From Actinomadura spongiicola (GTDB lineage Bacteria; Actinomycetota; Actinomycetes; Streptosporangiales; Streptosporangiaceae): a stretch of DNA of 64,000 nt. Shown here one piece after another: positions 8,937-17,582 of the stretch; the first letter of the stretch is position 1, and each line of letters starts with the position of its first letter. Made by a program: the position numbers and the translations under genes. The DNA lies in NCBI RefSeq assembly GCF_003432485.1, contig NZ_QVNQ01000001.1:496001-560000 (forward strand). Reading direction: 5' to 3'. The notes beneath the pieces were generated by a model. That model did no database searches. It worked only from the letters and a program-made list of their open reading frames with translations, and was not told where the DNA came from.

Positions 8937-9962
8937 TCAGGCCAGAATGAGGTTCGCGTCGCCGAATTCGTGCCAGAGGTAGCCCTCGGTGAGGGCGGCG
9001 TCGTAGGTGGCGGTGAGCAGGTCGGGGCCCGCGAGGGCGGTGAGCATCATCAGGTGGGACGACCTCGGTTCGTGCAGGCCGGTGAGGAGGCCGTCCACGG
9101 CCCGGACGCCGCGGTCGGGAGTCACGACGTGCTCCGTCCACCCGGTGGACGCCCTGACGTGCCCGGAGGCGTCCACGGACGTCTCCAGGGCCCGAACGGC
9201 GGTCGTGCCGACGGCGATGACCCGGCCGCCGTGGGAGCGGACGTGTTCGACCAGCGCGGCCGTCGAGCCGGGGACCTCGTAGCGTTCGGCGTAGGGCGGT
9301 TCGTGGGCCTCGGGCGACGCGACGCCGGTGTGCAACGTGATCGGCGCCATGAGGACGCCGCGCGCCACGAGCCGGGTCACCAGTTCGGGTGTGAAGGGGC
9401 GGGCGGCGCTCGGCATCTCGGCGCTGCCGGTGGACCGGTCGTGGGCGAACACGGTCTGGTAGGCGGCGGTCGGCCAGTCTCGGCGGACGTACCCGTACCG
9501 GATCGGTGTGCCGTGGCGCCGCAGGTAAGGGACGACGTCCGTGCTCAACCGCGCTTCCCAGAGCCGTTCTGACTTCCCGTGGCGTCCGACGAGGGTCAGG
9601 GTGGCGCCGCCGGGAAGGGGGATCCACTCGCCGGCGCAGCCGCCCGTGTAGGGCTTGCTGGCCTTGCCGGTGATGCGGCGAAGTTCGACGAGCCAGAGCC
9701 GGTCGTCAGCGCCCGGGACCGGCGTGGAGAAGTGCACGCTGATCCGGTCGAGCCGGACGGCGGCGGGCAGCGTGGACGAGGTGTTGACGACCAGGAGGTC
9801 GCCCGGGTCGAGCAGGTCCGGCAGGTCGCGGAACTCGTGGTGGGTGATCTCGCCGGTGGCGCGGCGGGAGACGAGGAGCCGGACGCCGTCGCGGGTCCGG
9901 CCGCGCGCCTCCGGAGGCTCATGGGCCTCCAAAGCGGTGGGAAGGGTGAAATCTACAGTCAT
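8937..9962 (-). CDS. queA: QueA-like S-adenosylmethionine:tRNA ribosyltransferase-isomerase
   Basis: The 341-residue protein resembles QueA, which transfers the ribosyl part of SAM to preQ1-tRNA to form epoxyqueuosine. Family segments seen: DLLDPGDLLVVNTSSTLPAA, RYGYVRRDWP followed by YQTVFA, TGSAEMPSAARPFTPEL, and ITLHTGVAS then YEVP; the C-terminus has SHLMMLTALAG and GYLWHEFGDANLI. QueA of Escherichia coli is of similar length. ATG 9962 overlaps the TGA of the upstream MFS gene (ATGA), so translation is probably coupled. No tgt, queG or preQ1 genes occur here, and an MFS exporter/SDR operon is an unexpected setting, so the true substrate may differ. Confidence 0.8.
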   Translation of the reverse strand: MTVDFTLPTALEAHEPPEARGRTRDGVRLLVSRRATGEITHHEFRDLPDLLDPGDLLVVNTSSTLPAAVRLDRISVHFSTPVPGADDRLWLVELRRITGKASKPYTGGCAGEWIPLPGGATLTLVGRHGKSERLWEARLSTDVVPYLRRHGTPIRYGYVRRDWPTAAYQTVFAHDRSTGSAEMPSAARPFTPELVTRLVARGVLMAPITLHTGVASPEAHEPPYAERYEVPGSTAALVEHVRSHGGRVIAVGTTAVRALETSVDASGHVRASTGWTEHVVTPDRGVRAVDGLLTGLHEPRSSHLMMLTALAGPDLLTATYDAALTEGYLWHEFGDANLILA

Positions 9963-11326
9963 GTCCGGACCTCCAGGCGAAGTGCGGCGATCACACCGAA
10001 CGCGGCGATCGCCGCGAACAGCGCCCCGGCGACGGCGAGGCCCGTGCCGAGCCGGTCGCCGCCGAAGCCGGTGACCAGCGCGCCCGCGATCCCGACCACG
10101 AGGGAGGAGCCGAGGGTGTCGCTGATCTGCAACGCGGACGAGTTGACGCCCTGCTCGTCCTCGGGCGACAGGTCGAGAAGCAGGACGGAGAGGCTGCCGA
10201 TCGAGAAGCCCATTCCGGCGCCGCCGATGATCCACGCGGGCACGGCGAGCCAGCCGGAGATCTGGAGCGCGACCGCGACGGCGAGGGTCCCGACCGTGAC
10301 GAGCACGGCGCCGAGCAGCGCGTAGAACTCGCGGGGACGCTCGGACCGGCCCTGGATCTGCGACGCCGCCGACCAGCCGAGCGCCCCGACGGTCAACACG
10401 ATCCCCGCCTGCGTCGCGGTGAAGTCGTGCAGCCGGGTCAGCGCCAGCGGGATGAACACGTCGGCGCCGAAGAACGCCCCGGCGAGCAGGCCCCGGACGA
10501 GGACGACGCTCGGCAGCCCGCGGCGCAGCCGGAGCGTCCCGGCGGGCAGCAGCCTCGGCAGCCCGTAGGCGAGGCCCCCGACCCCGGCGATGGCGGCGAG
10601 CGCCATCGTCCAGGCGGACCTGTCCAGGCCGTACAGCAGGATCCCGGCACCGGCCGCGACCGCGACGGCGGCCACCACGCGGCCCCTGCCCTCGGACGCG
10701 GAGCCCCTGGTCTTCTCGATGCCGCGCAGCGCGGGCACCAGCAGCAGCGTCGGCGGGATCACCAGCGGGACCAGCCCGAGGAACACCCAGCGCCAGTCGA
10801 CGTGCTCGGCGACGACCCCGCCGACCGCCGGGCCGATCAGCGACGGCAGCACCCACGCCGCCGACAGCGCCGCGAACACCCGGGAACGCAGCGCCTCCGG
10901 GTACACGCGGGCGATCACGACGTACAGCGCGACCAGCGACACGCCCGTGCCGAGGCCCTGCACGGCGCGGCCCACGACGAACAGCCACATGGTCGGCGCC
11001 GCGCCCGCGACCAGCAGCCCGGCGACGAAGGTGCCGAGCCCGATCATGAGCGGTCGGACGGGCCCCGACCGGTCGATCCAGCCGCCCGCCAGCACCGTCG
11101 ACAGCAGGCTCATGATCAGCGTGGCGCTGAAGCCCCACGCGTACAGGGACAGGCCGTCGAGGTCGTCCGCGACGACCGGCATCACGGTTCCGACGGCCAT
11201 GGTCTCGAACGCCAGCAGCGTGACGACCAGGACGATCCCGAACGTCGTCCCCCGGTATCCGGCGCCGAGCAGGCCCCGCCCGGGGACGGCCCCCGCCGTG
11301 TGTTCGGGTTCGAGGACGGTGGTCAT
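9959..11326 (-). CDS. MFS transporter (DHA-type exporter)
   Basis: 455-residue membrane protein with about 12-14 hydrophobic helices. It has the family's loop motifs: GGWIDRSGPVRPLMIG after the second helix (motif A-like, D-R/S-G-x-R) and GRAVQGLGTGVSL (motif B/C region) further on. The hydrophilic N-terminus of about 30 residues is unremarkable. MFS members of this type usually export drugs or small metabolites by proton antiport. It overlaps its upstream SDR gene and its downstream QueA-like gene by ATGA, forming a tight three-gene transcription unit. The substrate cannot be inferred. Confidence 0.88.
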   Translation of the reverse strand: MTTVLEPEHTAGAVPGRGLLGAGYRGTTFGIVLVVTLLAFETMAVGTVMPVVADDLDGLSLYAWGFSATLIMSLLSTVLAGGWIDRSGPVRPLMIGLGTFVAGLLVAGAAPTMWLFVVGRAVQGLGTGVSLVALYVVIARVYPEALRSRVFAALSAAWVLPSLIGPAVGGVVAEHVDWRWVFLGLVPLVIPPTLLLVPALRGIEKTRGSASEGRGRVVAAVAVAAGAGILLYGLDRSAWTMALAAIAGVGGLAYGLPRLLPAGTLRLRRGLPSVVLVRGLLAGAFFGADVFIPLALTRLHDFTATQAGIVLTVGALGWSAASQIQGRSERPREFYALLGAVLVTVGTLAVAVALQISGWLAVPAWIIGGAGMGFSIGSLSVLLLDLSPEDEQGVNSSALQISDTLGSSLVVGIAGALVTGFGGDRLGTGLAVAGALFAAIAAFGVIAALRLEVRT

Positions 11327-12012
11327 CGCGTGCCGGCCAGGTCGGCGGCCCGGTAGCGTCCACTGGGCGGACGCTCGGTCACAAGGCGGTGGAACGCGGC
11401 CGCGGCCTCCTCCGGCGGCGGAGCGGCGTCGGCGTCCTCACCGGCCGCGCGCAGCATGTCGGTGTTCATCTCGCCCGGATCCGCCCACCACACGGCCACC
11501 TCGGGCTCCTCGGCGGCGAGGACGTTCGACAACTGCTCCAGGGCCGCCTTCGTCAACCCGTAGCCGCCCCACGTCTCGTAGTTCTCCACGGCCGCGTCCG
11601 AGGTGACGTTCAGGATCGCGCCGCGCCGTTCCCGCAGGCCCGGCAGGACGTCCTGGATCAGCGCCAGCGGCGCCAGGACGTTCGTCGCGAACGTGTCCGC
11701 CAGGTCGGTGACGGGCAGGGCCGCGAGCCGGTGCATCGGTGTCGGGCCGAGGGTGCTCGCGTTGTTGACGAGCAGGTCGAGCCCGCCGTCCACCGCGCGG
11801 ACGAGGTCGGCGCGGTGCGCCGGGTCGGCGACGTCCCCGGCGATCGCGGTGATGTTCCCCGGGTCGGCGTCGCCGCCGATGGCGCGGGCCGCCGCCGAGA
11901 GCGCGTCCGCGTCCCGCGCGTCGACGACGAGCCGCCAGCCGTCCCGGGCGAGCTCGCGGGCCAGTGCCCGGCCGAGCCCCCGCGAGGCCCCGGTGATCAA
12001 TGCTGTTCTCAT
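11323..12012 (-). CDS. short-chain dehydrogenase/reductase
   Basis: NAD(P)-dependent oxidoreductase of the classical SDR fold, 229 residues. The N-terminus carries the dinucleotide-binding TGASRGLGRA; LLVNNAS is the NNAG-type motif, NVTSDAA supplies the catalytic Ser region and YGLTKAAL the catalytic Tyr-x3-Lys. The frame is open 12 codons further upstream, but ATG 12012 places the glycine motif at the normal distance from the N-terminus. First gene of the SDR-MFS-QueA-like unit, overlapping the MFS gene by ATGA. The 3' part is Ala/Pro/Glu-rich. The substrate is unknown. Confidence 0.88.
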   Translation of the reverse strand: MRTALITGASRGLGRALARELARDGWRLVVDARDADALSAAARAIGGDADPGNITAIAGDVADPAHRADLVRAVDGGLDLLVNNASTLGPTPMHRLAALPVTDLADTFATNVLAPLALIQDVLPGLRERRGAILNVTSDAAVENYETWGGYGLTKAALEQLSNVLAAEEPEVAVWWADPGEMNTDMLRAAGEDADAAPPPEEAAAAFHRLVTERPPSGRYRAADLAGTR

Positions 12013-12224
12013 GCTCTCGACGCTAGGGACCCGCGGGCTTCGCGGCATCGGCCGAGGGCCCGTTCGGGTGCTGGTCAGATGGTCCTAGGACCGGCGTCCC
12101 GGACGTCTCGACCGCGCGGGCGGAGACGTCCTCCCGGGGGCTGATTCGGGAAGGGCCGCGCAGCGAGTACGGTCTTCACATGTGAGCGCCATCGGGTGCT
12201 CGGCCAGCGGAGACGAGAGACCGG

Positions 12225-13373
12225 ATGGAAACGGGCGACGGCCGCCGCGGCGATCAGGGCGCGACCCTGCACGCCGTGAGCTCCGCCGTGCTCGCGGTGA
12301 CCCGGCATCTGTCCGTCCACGAGGTCCTCCAGGTGATCGTGCGGGCGGCGGCGCGGCTGCTGGACGTCCGGTACGCGGCGCTCGGCGTCCCGGACGACGA
12401 GGGCTCGTTCGCCGAGTTCGTCGTCGAGGGCGTCACCGAGGAGGACTGGGAGCGCATCGGCCCGCTGCCCCGCCAGCACGGGATGCTCGCCGCGATGCTG
12501 CGCGACGACGCGCCGAAACGGCTCACCGACATCCGCAGGGAACCGGAGTTTGAGGGGTGGCCGCACGCGCATCCCGTCCTGAAGGACTTCCTCGGCGTCC
12601 CGATCCGCGACGGCGAGAGCGTCCTCGGCATCGTCTTCCTCGCCAACAAGCGGAGCCCCGGCGGTTTCACCGACGAGGACGAAGAGCTGCTCACCCTGTT
12701 CGCCGCGCACGCCGCGATCGCCATCACCAACGCCCGCCTGTACGAGCACAACCGGGAACTGACGGTCGTCGCCGAACGCAACCGCATGGCCCGTGAGCTG
12801 CACGACGCCGTCGCGCAGAAGCTGTTCTCGCTGCGCCTGACCGCCCGCACCGCGTCCGCGCTGGCCGAGCGGGATCCGGCCCGGACCGTCCGGGAGCTGG
12901 AACAGGTCGAGCGGCTCGCCGCCGAGGCCCTCGCCGAACTCCGCGCCGTGATCTTCGAGCTGCGTCCGGCCGACCTCGTGGACGGACTCGTCGCCTCGCT
13001 GCGCAAGCACGTCGAGGTCCTCGACCGCGCGCACGAGACGAGCGTGCGCATCGCCGCCGACGAGGCCGTCGTCCTCCCCGAGGAGCACGAGGCCGTCGCG
13101 TTCCGCATCACCCAGGAGGCGCTCTACAACGCGCTGCGGCACGCCGGCGCGCGGACCGTGGAGGTGCGACTCGGCACCAGGGACGGCCAGGCCGTGCTGG
13201 AGGTCGCCGACGACGGCTCCGGGTTCGACGCGTCCGGCGGCGGGACGGCCGAGCCGCAGAACGGGCTGGGCCTCGCGTCCATGCGCGACCGCGCGTACTC
13301 GATCGGCGGGGAGCTGACGATCGACGCCGCGCCGGGGAAGGGCACGACCGTCCGGCTGGAGGTGCCGCTGTGA
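12225..13373 (+). CDS. GAF-domain sensor histidine kinase (NarL-type)
   Basis: Cytoplasmic sensor kinase of 382 residues without a membrane segment. A GAF domain spans about residues 20-168, HisKA_3 dimerisation/phosphoacceptor helices follow with RMARELHDAVAQKL (phosphorylated His193), and a HATPase domain (ITQEALYNALRHAGA N-box; EVADDGSGFD; NGLGLASMRDRA) ends the protein. The cognate regulator starts at GTG 13370 inside the kinase stop (GTGA overlap), so the pair is translationally coupled. It resembles the DosS/DevS-like GAF kinases of actinomycetes but has a single GAF, and no haem ligand can be assigned by eye. Divergent from the SDR gene. Confidence 0.92.
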   Translation: METGDGRRGDQGATLHAVSSAVLAVTRHLSVHEVLQVIVRAAARLLDVRYAALGVPDDEGSFAEFVVEGVTEEDWERIGPLPRQHGMLAAMLRDDAPKRLTDIRREPEFEGWPHAHPVLKDFLGVPIRDGESVLGIVFLANKRSPGGFTDEDEELLTLFAAHAAIAITNARLYEHNRELTVVAERNRMARELHDAVAQKLFSLRLTARTASALAERDPARTVRELEQVERLAAEALAELRAVIFELRPADLVDGLVASLRKHVEVLDRAHETSVRIAADEAVVLPEEHEAVAFRITQEALYNALRHAGARTVEVRLGTRDGQAVLEVADDGSGFDASGGGTAEPQNGLGLASMRDRAYSIGGELTIDAAPGKGTTVRLEVPL

Positions 13374-14056
13374 CCGCGAACGGGCGCGGGCCGATCAGGG
13401 TCCTGATCGCCGACGACCATCCGGTCGTCCGGCAGGGGCTGCGCACCTTCCTCGGCATCCAGGACGACATCGAGGTCGTCGGCGAGGCCGAGGACGGCGT
13501 GTCGGCCGTGAAGCTGGCCGAATCCCTGGAGCCCGATATCGTGCTCATGGACCTCAAGATGCCGGGCGCCGACGGCCTGGTCGCGCTGACGGAGCTGCGG
13601 GCGCGCGGGGTCGCGGCACGGGTCCTGGTCCTGACCAGCGTCACCGAACGCGGGCATGTGCTGCCCGCCGTTCAAGCGGGCGCTGCCGGGTACCTGTACA
13701 AGGACGTCGACCCGCAGGCGCTCGTCCAGGCGATCCGGGCGGTCAACGATGGACATGTGCTTTTCGCGGCCGACGCGGCCGAGGCGATGCTGGCGGGCGG
13801 GCCGGAATCGCATGACGACCGCGGCCTGGCCGCGCTGACCGAACGCGAACGGGAGGTGCTCGTGCATATCGCGCGGGGCAGGTCCAACCGGGAGATCGCC
13901 CGTGCGCTCGTGGTGTCCGAGAAGACGGTCAAGACGCACGTCAGTAATCTGCTCATGAAACTGGGAGTCCAGGATCGTACACAGGCGGCTCTGTACGCCG
14001 TCCGGCACGGCGTCGGCCCGTCCGACGCCGATGGCGACGCCGCCGCCCGTGACTGA
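13370..14056 (+). CDS. NarL/LuxR-family response regulator
   Basis: 228-residue two-domain regulator. The receiver domain has the acidic pair in LIADDHPVVRQGL, the phosphoacceptor Asp61 in VLMDLKMPG and the conserved Lys in YLYKD. The C-terminal LuxR-type helix-turn-helix (TEREREVLVHIARGRSNREI, then SEKTVKTHVSNLLMKLG) binds DNA. It overlaps the upstream kinase gene by GTGA. The following PP2C gene starts 36 bp after its stop and may share the transcript. Targets are unknown; the DosR/DevR type is possible but unproven. Confidence 0.93.
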   Translation: MTANGRGPIRVLIADDHPVVRQGLRTFLGIQDDIEVVGEAEDGVSAVKLAESLEPDIVLMDLKMPGADGLVALTELRARGVAARVLVLTSVTERGHVLPAVQAGAAGYLYKDVDPQALVQAIRAVNDGHVLFAADAAEAMLAGGPESHDDRGLAALTEREREVLVHIARGRSNREIARALVVSEKTVKTHVSNLLMKLGVQDRTQAALYAVRHGVGPSDADGDAAARD

Positions 14057-14092
14057 TACAACTCCTCTGACCGGATCGTCATCGAAATTGGT

Positions 14093-14878
14093 ATGAACGT
14101 AGCAATCAGATACGCAGCAGGCAGCGACATCGGCTGCAACCGAGAGAACAACGAGGACTCGGGTTACGCCGGTGCGCGGCTGATCGCGGTCGCGGACGGC
14201 ATGGGCGGCTACGCGGGCGGCGAAGTCGCGAGTTCCACCGTGATCGGCTCGTTGCGCTCCCTGGACACGGGCGCCCCCAAGGACGACCTCGTCGAGATAC
14301 TGGGCCGCGCCGTGGCGGAGGCCAATGAGAAGCTGCGCATCGTCCGGGAGGAACGTCCCGACCTGAGCCGCATGGGCACCACGCTCACCGCCATGCTCTG
14401 GTCGGGCGACGCGGTCGCCCTCGCGCACGTCGGCGACTCGCGCGGCTACCTCCTGCGCGACGGCGAGCTGTTCCAGATGACGCAGGACCACACCATGGAC
14501 GAACTGCTCAAGGCGGAGGCGGAACAGGCGGGCCAGCAGGCCGACCCCGCCGAGACGTCCCGCCTGTCGCACGTGCTCTACCGGGTCCTGGACGGACGCG
14601 AGGACCGCGAACCCGACCTGCGCCTCCGCGAGGCCCGCCTCGGCGACCGGTACCTCCTCTGCTCGGACGGCCTGAGCGGCCCGGTCGACGCCCAGCGCAT
14701 CTACGAGGTGCTCTCCGCCGAGGCCGACCCGCAACGCGCCGTCGACCGCCTGATCGAGCAGGCCCGCGACAACGGCGGCCCCGACAACATCACCGCGGTC
14801 GTCGCCGACGTCGTCGAACCCGACCACGTCACCGGCAACGAACCCCCCCTGATCGTGGGCGCGGCCGCCCAGTCCTGA
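14093..14878 (+). CDS. PP2C-family protein serine/threonine phosphatase
   Basis: 261-residue soluble metal-dependent phosphatase of the PstP/PrpC class. Motifs in order: GSDIGCNRENNEDSGY (motif 1-2 region), VADGMGGYAGGEVAS (metal-binding Asp-Gly), MGTTLTAML, AHVGDSRGYLLRDGEL, TQDHT, then LLCSDGLSG and GGPDNITAVV with the last metal-binding Asp. Unlike PstP it lacks a transmembrane segment and extracellular tail. Such enzymes reverse Ser/Thr kinase phosphorylation. It follows the two-component pair on the same strand with a 36-bp gap; no kinase gene is adjacent, the nearest being the receptor kinase at 51.3 kb. Confidence 0.92.
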   Translation: MNVAIRYAAGSDIGCNRENNEDSGYAGARLIAVADGMGGYAGGEVASSTVIGSLRSLDTGAPKDDLVEILGRAVAEANEKLRIVREERPDLSRMGTTLTAMLWSGDAVALAHVGDSRGYLLRDGELFQMTQDHTMDELLKAEAEQAGQQADPAETSRLSHVLYRVLDGREDREPDLRLREARLGDRYLLCSDGLSGPVDAQRIYEVLSAEADPQRAVDRLIEQARDNGGPDNITAVVADVVEPDHVTGNEPPLIVGAAAQS

Positions 14879-15355
14879 CCCAGCGTCCGCCTCGACACGC
14901 CCCGCACAAGCCGAGCAGACGCCGCGAGCCCTGCCGACCCGTGCTCGCCCCCCGCCCCGCTTTTCCCGCGATGCTCCTCCGGCATGCCCTAACGCCGCAC
15001 TGACCGTCGATCCCCCGCCCGCTCCTCTCGTTTCGAGAGTCCGCGTCAACAGATCTCGCACCACCCGAGGCGGCGCCGCCGGCCCGTCCTGCCGCTTCGT
15101 GCTGGACCGGTTCTCCGTCTGAAACGGGGCGAGTCGTCTCAGGTGTGGCAGCGTCGGGGGTTTGGGGATTCGTTCGACGGTTCGGGCGAAAGGACGCCCA
15201 CGTAGCTGGTGATTTGTCCTACTCTTGCTCTGGGGCGGTGTCGCCGAGCGTGGGGTAACGGTCCGATCGCGGATCGTGGTCCGGGCTTGACCCGCCTCCG
15301 GGTGAACCCGATATACGGGTCACTCACCTGTATGTCATCGAGGCGGAGGATTTCG
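14879..15355. other. intergenic region without a recognised gene
   Basis: About 475 bp between the phosphatase and the DUF2752 gene. No open frame has a ribosome binding site and recognisable sequence. The segment 15119-15144 contains tctgaaac...gtctcagg, a loose CTGA-TCAG dyad resembling sites near 1010 and 5386. The promoter of the downstream genes probably lies around 15200-15330, but no clear -35/-10 pair was assigned. Confidence 0.4.
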
Positions 15356-15805
15356 TTGGGGGAGTCGCCCGGGACGGTGGTCGCCGGTGCACCGCGAGGT
15401 GCGCTCGGCGGGCTCGTCGACCGGACCCTCACCGCGGCGCGGCACGGACCCCAGGGTGTCGTGCTGCGCGTCGCGGCGTTGGCCGTCGCGGCCATCGGCG
15501 CGGCATGGATCCACCGTGTCAACGACCCCGGCGTGCTCTGTCCCCTTCGGGCGTTCACCGGAATTCCGTGTCCCCTGTGCGGGGGGACCACCGTCTTCAT
15601 CGAGCTCGGTTCGGGCCGTCCCGGTCAGGCCGTGCTCGCGAACCCGGTGGCCCTCACCGGCGCGGTCGCGCTGGTGCTCGCGCCGCTGGGCACGGGACGA
15701 CGGTGGTGGGCACTCCAGCCGACAACCCGTGCCTGGATGCTCGGCACCGCCCTGGTGGGGTCGGAGCTGTGGCAGCTCGTCCGGTTCGGCGTTCTGCGGG
15801 TTTGA
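15356..15805 (+). CDS. DUF2752 membrane protein
   Basis: Small membrane protein, about 149 residues, with the DUF2752 signature CPLRAFTGIPCPLCGGTT followed by ELGSGRPGQAVLANPVAL, and three hydrophobic helices. The role of the family is unknown; members often lie next to RDD or TM2-type proteins, as here. Start choice: TTG 15356 has SD GGAGG at 15345-15349 with 6-nt spacing. An in-frame ATG at 15332 lacks an SD but cannot be excluded. The RDD gene begins 87 bp downstream, so cotranscription is likely. Confidence 0.8.
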   Translation: MGESPGTVVAGAPRGALGGLVDRTLTAARHGPQGVVLRVAALAVAAIGAAWIHRVNDPGVLCPLRAFTGIPCPLCGGTTVFIELGSGRPGQAVLANPVALTGAVALVLAPLGTGRRWWALQPTTRAWMLGTALVGSELWQLVRFGVLRV

Positions 15806-15892
15806 GCCGCGGTCGGTCCTCGGTCAGACTTGCGGAGCCCACCGGGTCCGGCGGGCGTCACCTAAGACAGGGTCAATCAATAAGGAGCAAGT

Positions 15893-16585
15893 GTGGGTAA
15901 CCCCTACGACCCCTACGGCCAGCAGCCGGGCTACGGGCAGCAACAGCCCGGGTACGGCCAGCAGCCCCCGGCCCAGCCCGGGTACGGCCAGCCTCCGGCC
16001 CAGCCGGGCTACGGTCAGCAGCAGCCGGGCTACGGCCAGCCCGCCGCGCAGCCCGGCTACGGGCAGCAGCCGCCTCCCGCCGCGCAGCCCGGGTACGGGG
16101 CGCCGGCGCAGCCCGCACAGGCGGGCTACCAGGAGGTGCACCACCACCACTACGGCTCGACCGGTCAGCTGGCCGAGTGGGGTTCGCGGGCGGGTGGCCT
16201 CATCATCGACGGCCTGGTCATCGCGGCTCCGGCCATTGTGCTCTTCATCGTCGCGGGCCTGCTGTTCGGTTCCGGCAGCAGCGGCGCCGCCCTGATCGGC
16301 GTGTTGTTCTACATCATCGCCATCGGCGTCCAGTTCGGTGGCGCCCTGTGGTTGTGCTACCAGGAGGGCACCACGGGCCAGACGATCGGCAAGCGGCAGA
16401 TGGGCATCCGGCTCGTCAGCGCGCAGACCGGTCAGCCGATCGGGTTCGGCATGGCGTTCGTTCGCCGGCTCGCGCACTTCCTCGACCAGGCCCTGTGCTG
16501 CATCGGCTACCTCTGGCCGCTGTGGGACGAGCGCAAGCAGACCTTCGCCGACAAGATCTGCAACACCATCGTGGTCCGCAACTGA
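15893..16585 (+). CDS. RDD-family membrane protein with Pro/Gly/Tyr/Gln repeat N-terminus
   Basis: 230 residues. The first about 75 residues consist of imperfect repeats around [15 protein letters not shown], a low-complexity tail typical of actinomycete RDD proteins; a HHHH cluster follows. The RDD domain begins [19 protein letters not shown] (conserved Arg and the two Asp) and has three or four helices with [14 protein letters not shown] and the late RRLAHFLDQ. The function of the family is largely unknown (some act in Na+/H+ exchange or membrane localisation). GTG 15893 has SD AAGGAGC. A terminator follows the stop. Confidence 0.92.
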   Translation: MGNPYDPYGQQPGYGQQQPGYGQQPPAQPGYGQPPAQPGYGQQQPGYGQPAAQPGYGQQPPPAAQPGYGAPAQPAQAGYQEVHHHHYGSTGQLAEWGSRAGGLIIDGLVIAAPAIVLFIVAGLLFGSGSSGAALIGVLFYIIAIGVQFGGALWLCYQEGTTGQTIGKRQMGIRLVSAQTGQPIGFGMAFVRRLAHFLDQALCCIGYLWPLWDERKQTFADKICNTIVVRN

Positions 16586-16600
16586 GCCGAGTCACGATGA

Positions 16601-16629
16601 ACGGGGCGTCCCTTCCGGGGGCGCCCCGT
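16601..16629. terminator. hairpin terminator between convergent genes
   Basis: acggggcg (16601-16608) pairs with cgccccgt (16622-16629), extended by two more pairs including one G-T, and is followed by TTCTC. It sits 15 bases after the RDD stop and just before the 3' end of the leftward gene at 16636, so it can serve both. Confidence 0.75.
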
Positions 16630-16635
16630 TTCTCA

Positions 16636-17391
16636 TTACGGGACGGGGTCGAACGCGCTGTTGCACGCGGCGACGAGGGCCCGCCGGACGGCACCGTCCA
16701 GCAGCCGCAGGGCCTCACCCCGGCGGCGTATCTGGTCGGCTCCGAGGCCACGGTCGTCCATCTGTCGGGCGAGGTCGACGACGAGGGACAGGCGGCGCGC
16801 GAGCGCGGCGACGCGGTGCGCGCGGGCCGGGTAGCCGGGGGCGAGTGGATGGTCGCCGCGGTCCGGGTCGCGCAGCGCGGCGAGCGCGTCGGTGATCTCG
16901 GGTGGAACGGCGGCGACGTCGTCGACGGTCACCAGCGCCTCGGTGGCGTCCCGCATCGCCAGGGTGAGCTGCCGGTCGGCGTCCGCGAGGGACGGGACGT
17001 CCGGCGGGCCGGGCGACGCGTCATGGGCGGCCCAGCGGACCCCGACGTACGACGAGCCGCGCCGGTCCTCCGACGGGACGAGCCCGATGGTCCGGTCGCC
17101 GAGCACGGCTAGGACGGCGGCGCCCGCGTCGATCGCGGCGCGGTTGAGGGCGGGCGGGCCGGTCAGCCCCAGCGGGTCGCCCGGTTCGGGCAGCGACAGC
17201 CGCAGCGCCGTCATCCCGCCGACGCGCAGTTCGCCGAGGCCGCGGCGCAACGGCACCTCGGCGGATTCGCAGTCGAGGATCTGCGGCCCGGAACTCTTCT
17301 CGACCGCGTCGACCGCCTCGTCCAGGCCGACGTGACCCGCCAGCCAGGCATTGCCCCAGGCGGCCAGTGCGGTCGCAACGTCCTTGCTCAT
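16636..17391 (-). CDS. conserved-looking hypothetical protein, soluble
   Basis: 251-residue protein beginning MSKDVATALAAWGNAWLAGHV; ATG 17391 has GGGAA upstream at suitable distance and the longer open frame beyond it is Arg/Gly-rich and improbable. No signal peptide or membrane helix. The middle contains short hydrophobic strands (LRVGGMTALRLSLPEPGD; AAVLAVLGDRTIGLVP) and the C-terminal half is helical and Arg/Asp/Ala-rich. I do not recognise the family and assign no function. It is divergent from the ABC ATPase gene at 17583 with a 191-bp shared promoter region, which might mean co-regulation. Confidence 0.7.
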   Translation of the reverse strand: MSKDVATALAAWGNAWLAGHVGLDEAVDAVEKSSGPQILDCESAEVPLRRGLGELRVGGMTALRLSLPEPGDPLGLTGPPALNRAAIDAGAAVLAVLGDRTIGLVPSEDRRGSSYVGVRWAAHDASPGPPDVPSLADADRQLTLAMRDATEALVTVDDVAAVPPEITDALAALRDPDRGDHPLAPGYPARAHRVAALARRLSLVVDLARQMDDRGLGADQIRRRGEALRLLDGAVRRALVAACNSAFDPVP

Positions 17392-17582
17392 CGCCGTTCC
17401 CAACACTCCCTGATGGGCATGCGACCCACCATAAGCGTTCGGACCGACGACGCCACCGGACCGTAAGGAACCTCTTGCGCCGAAGCCTCTCCGACGGCAA
17501 ACCCGGGCGCCACGTCCACCAAGGCATCGCATAGGTTCTTTCCTGAGAATTCAGGGACCAGCGGATTGGACGAAGGCGCGCG

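Noticed and set aside
15893-16110. Tandem repeats resembling a repeat array
   Set aside because: They are codons for QPGYGQQ units of the RDD protein, variable in sequence and without spacers, so neither CRISPR nor satellite.
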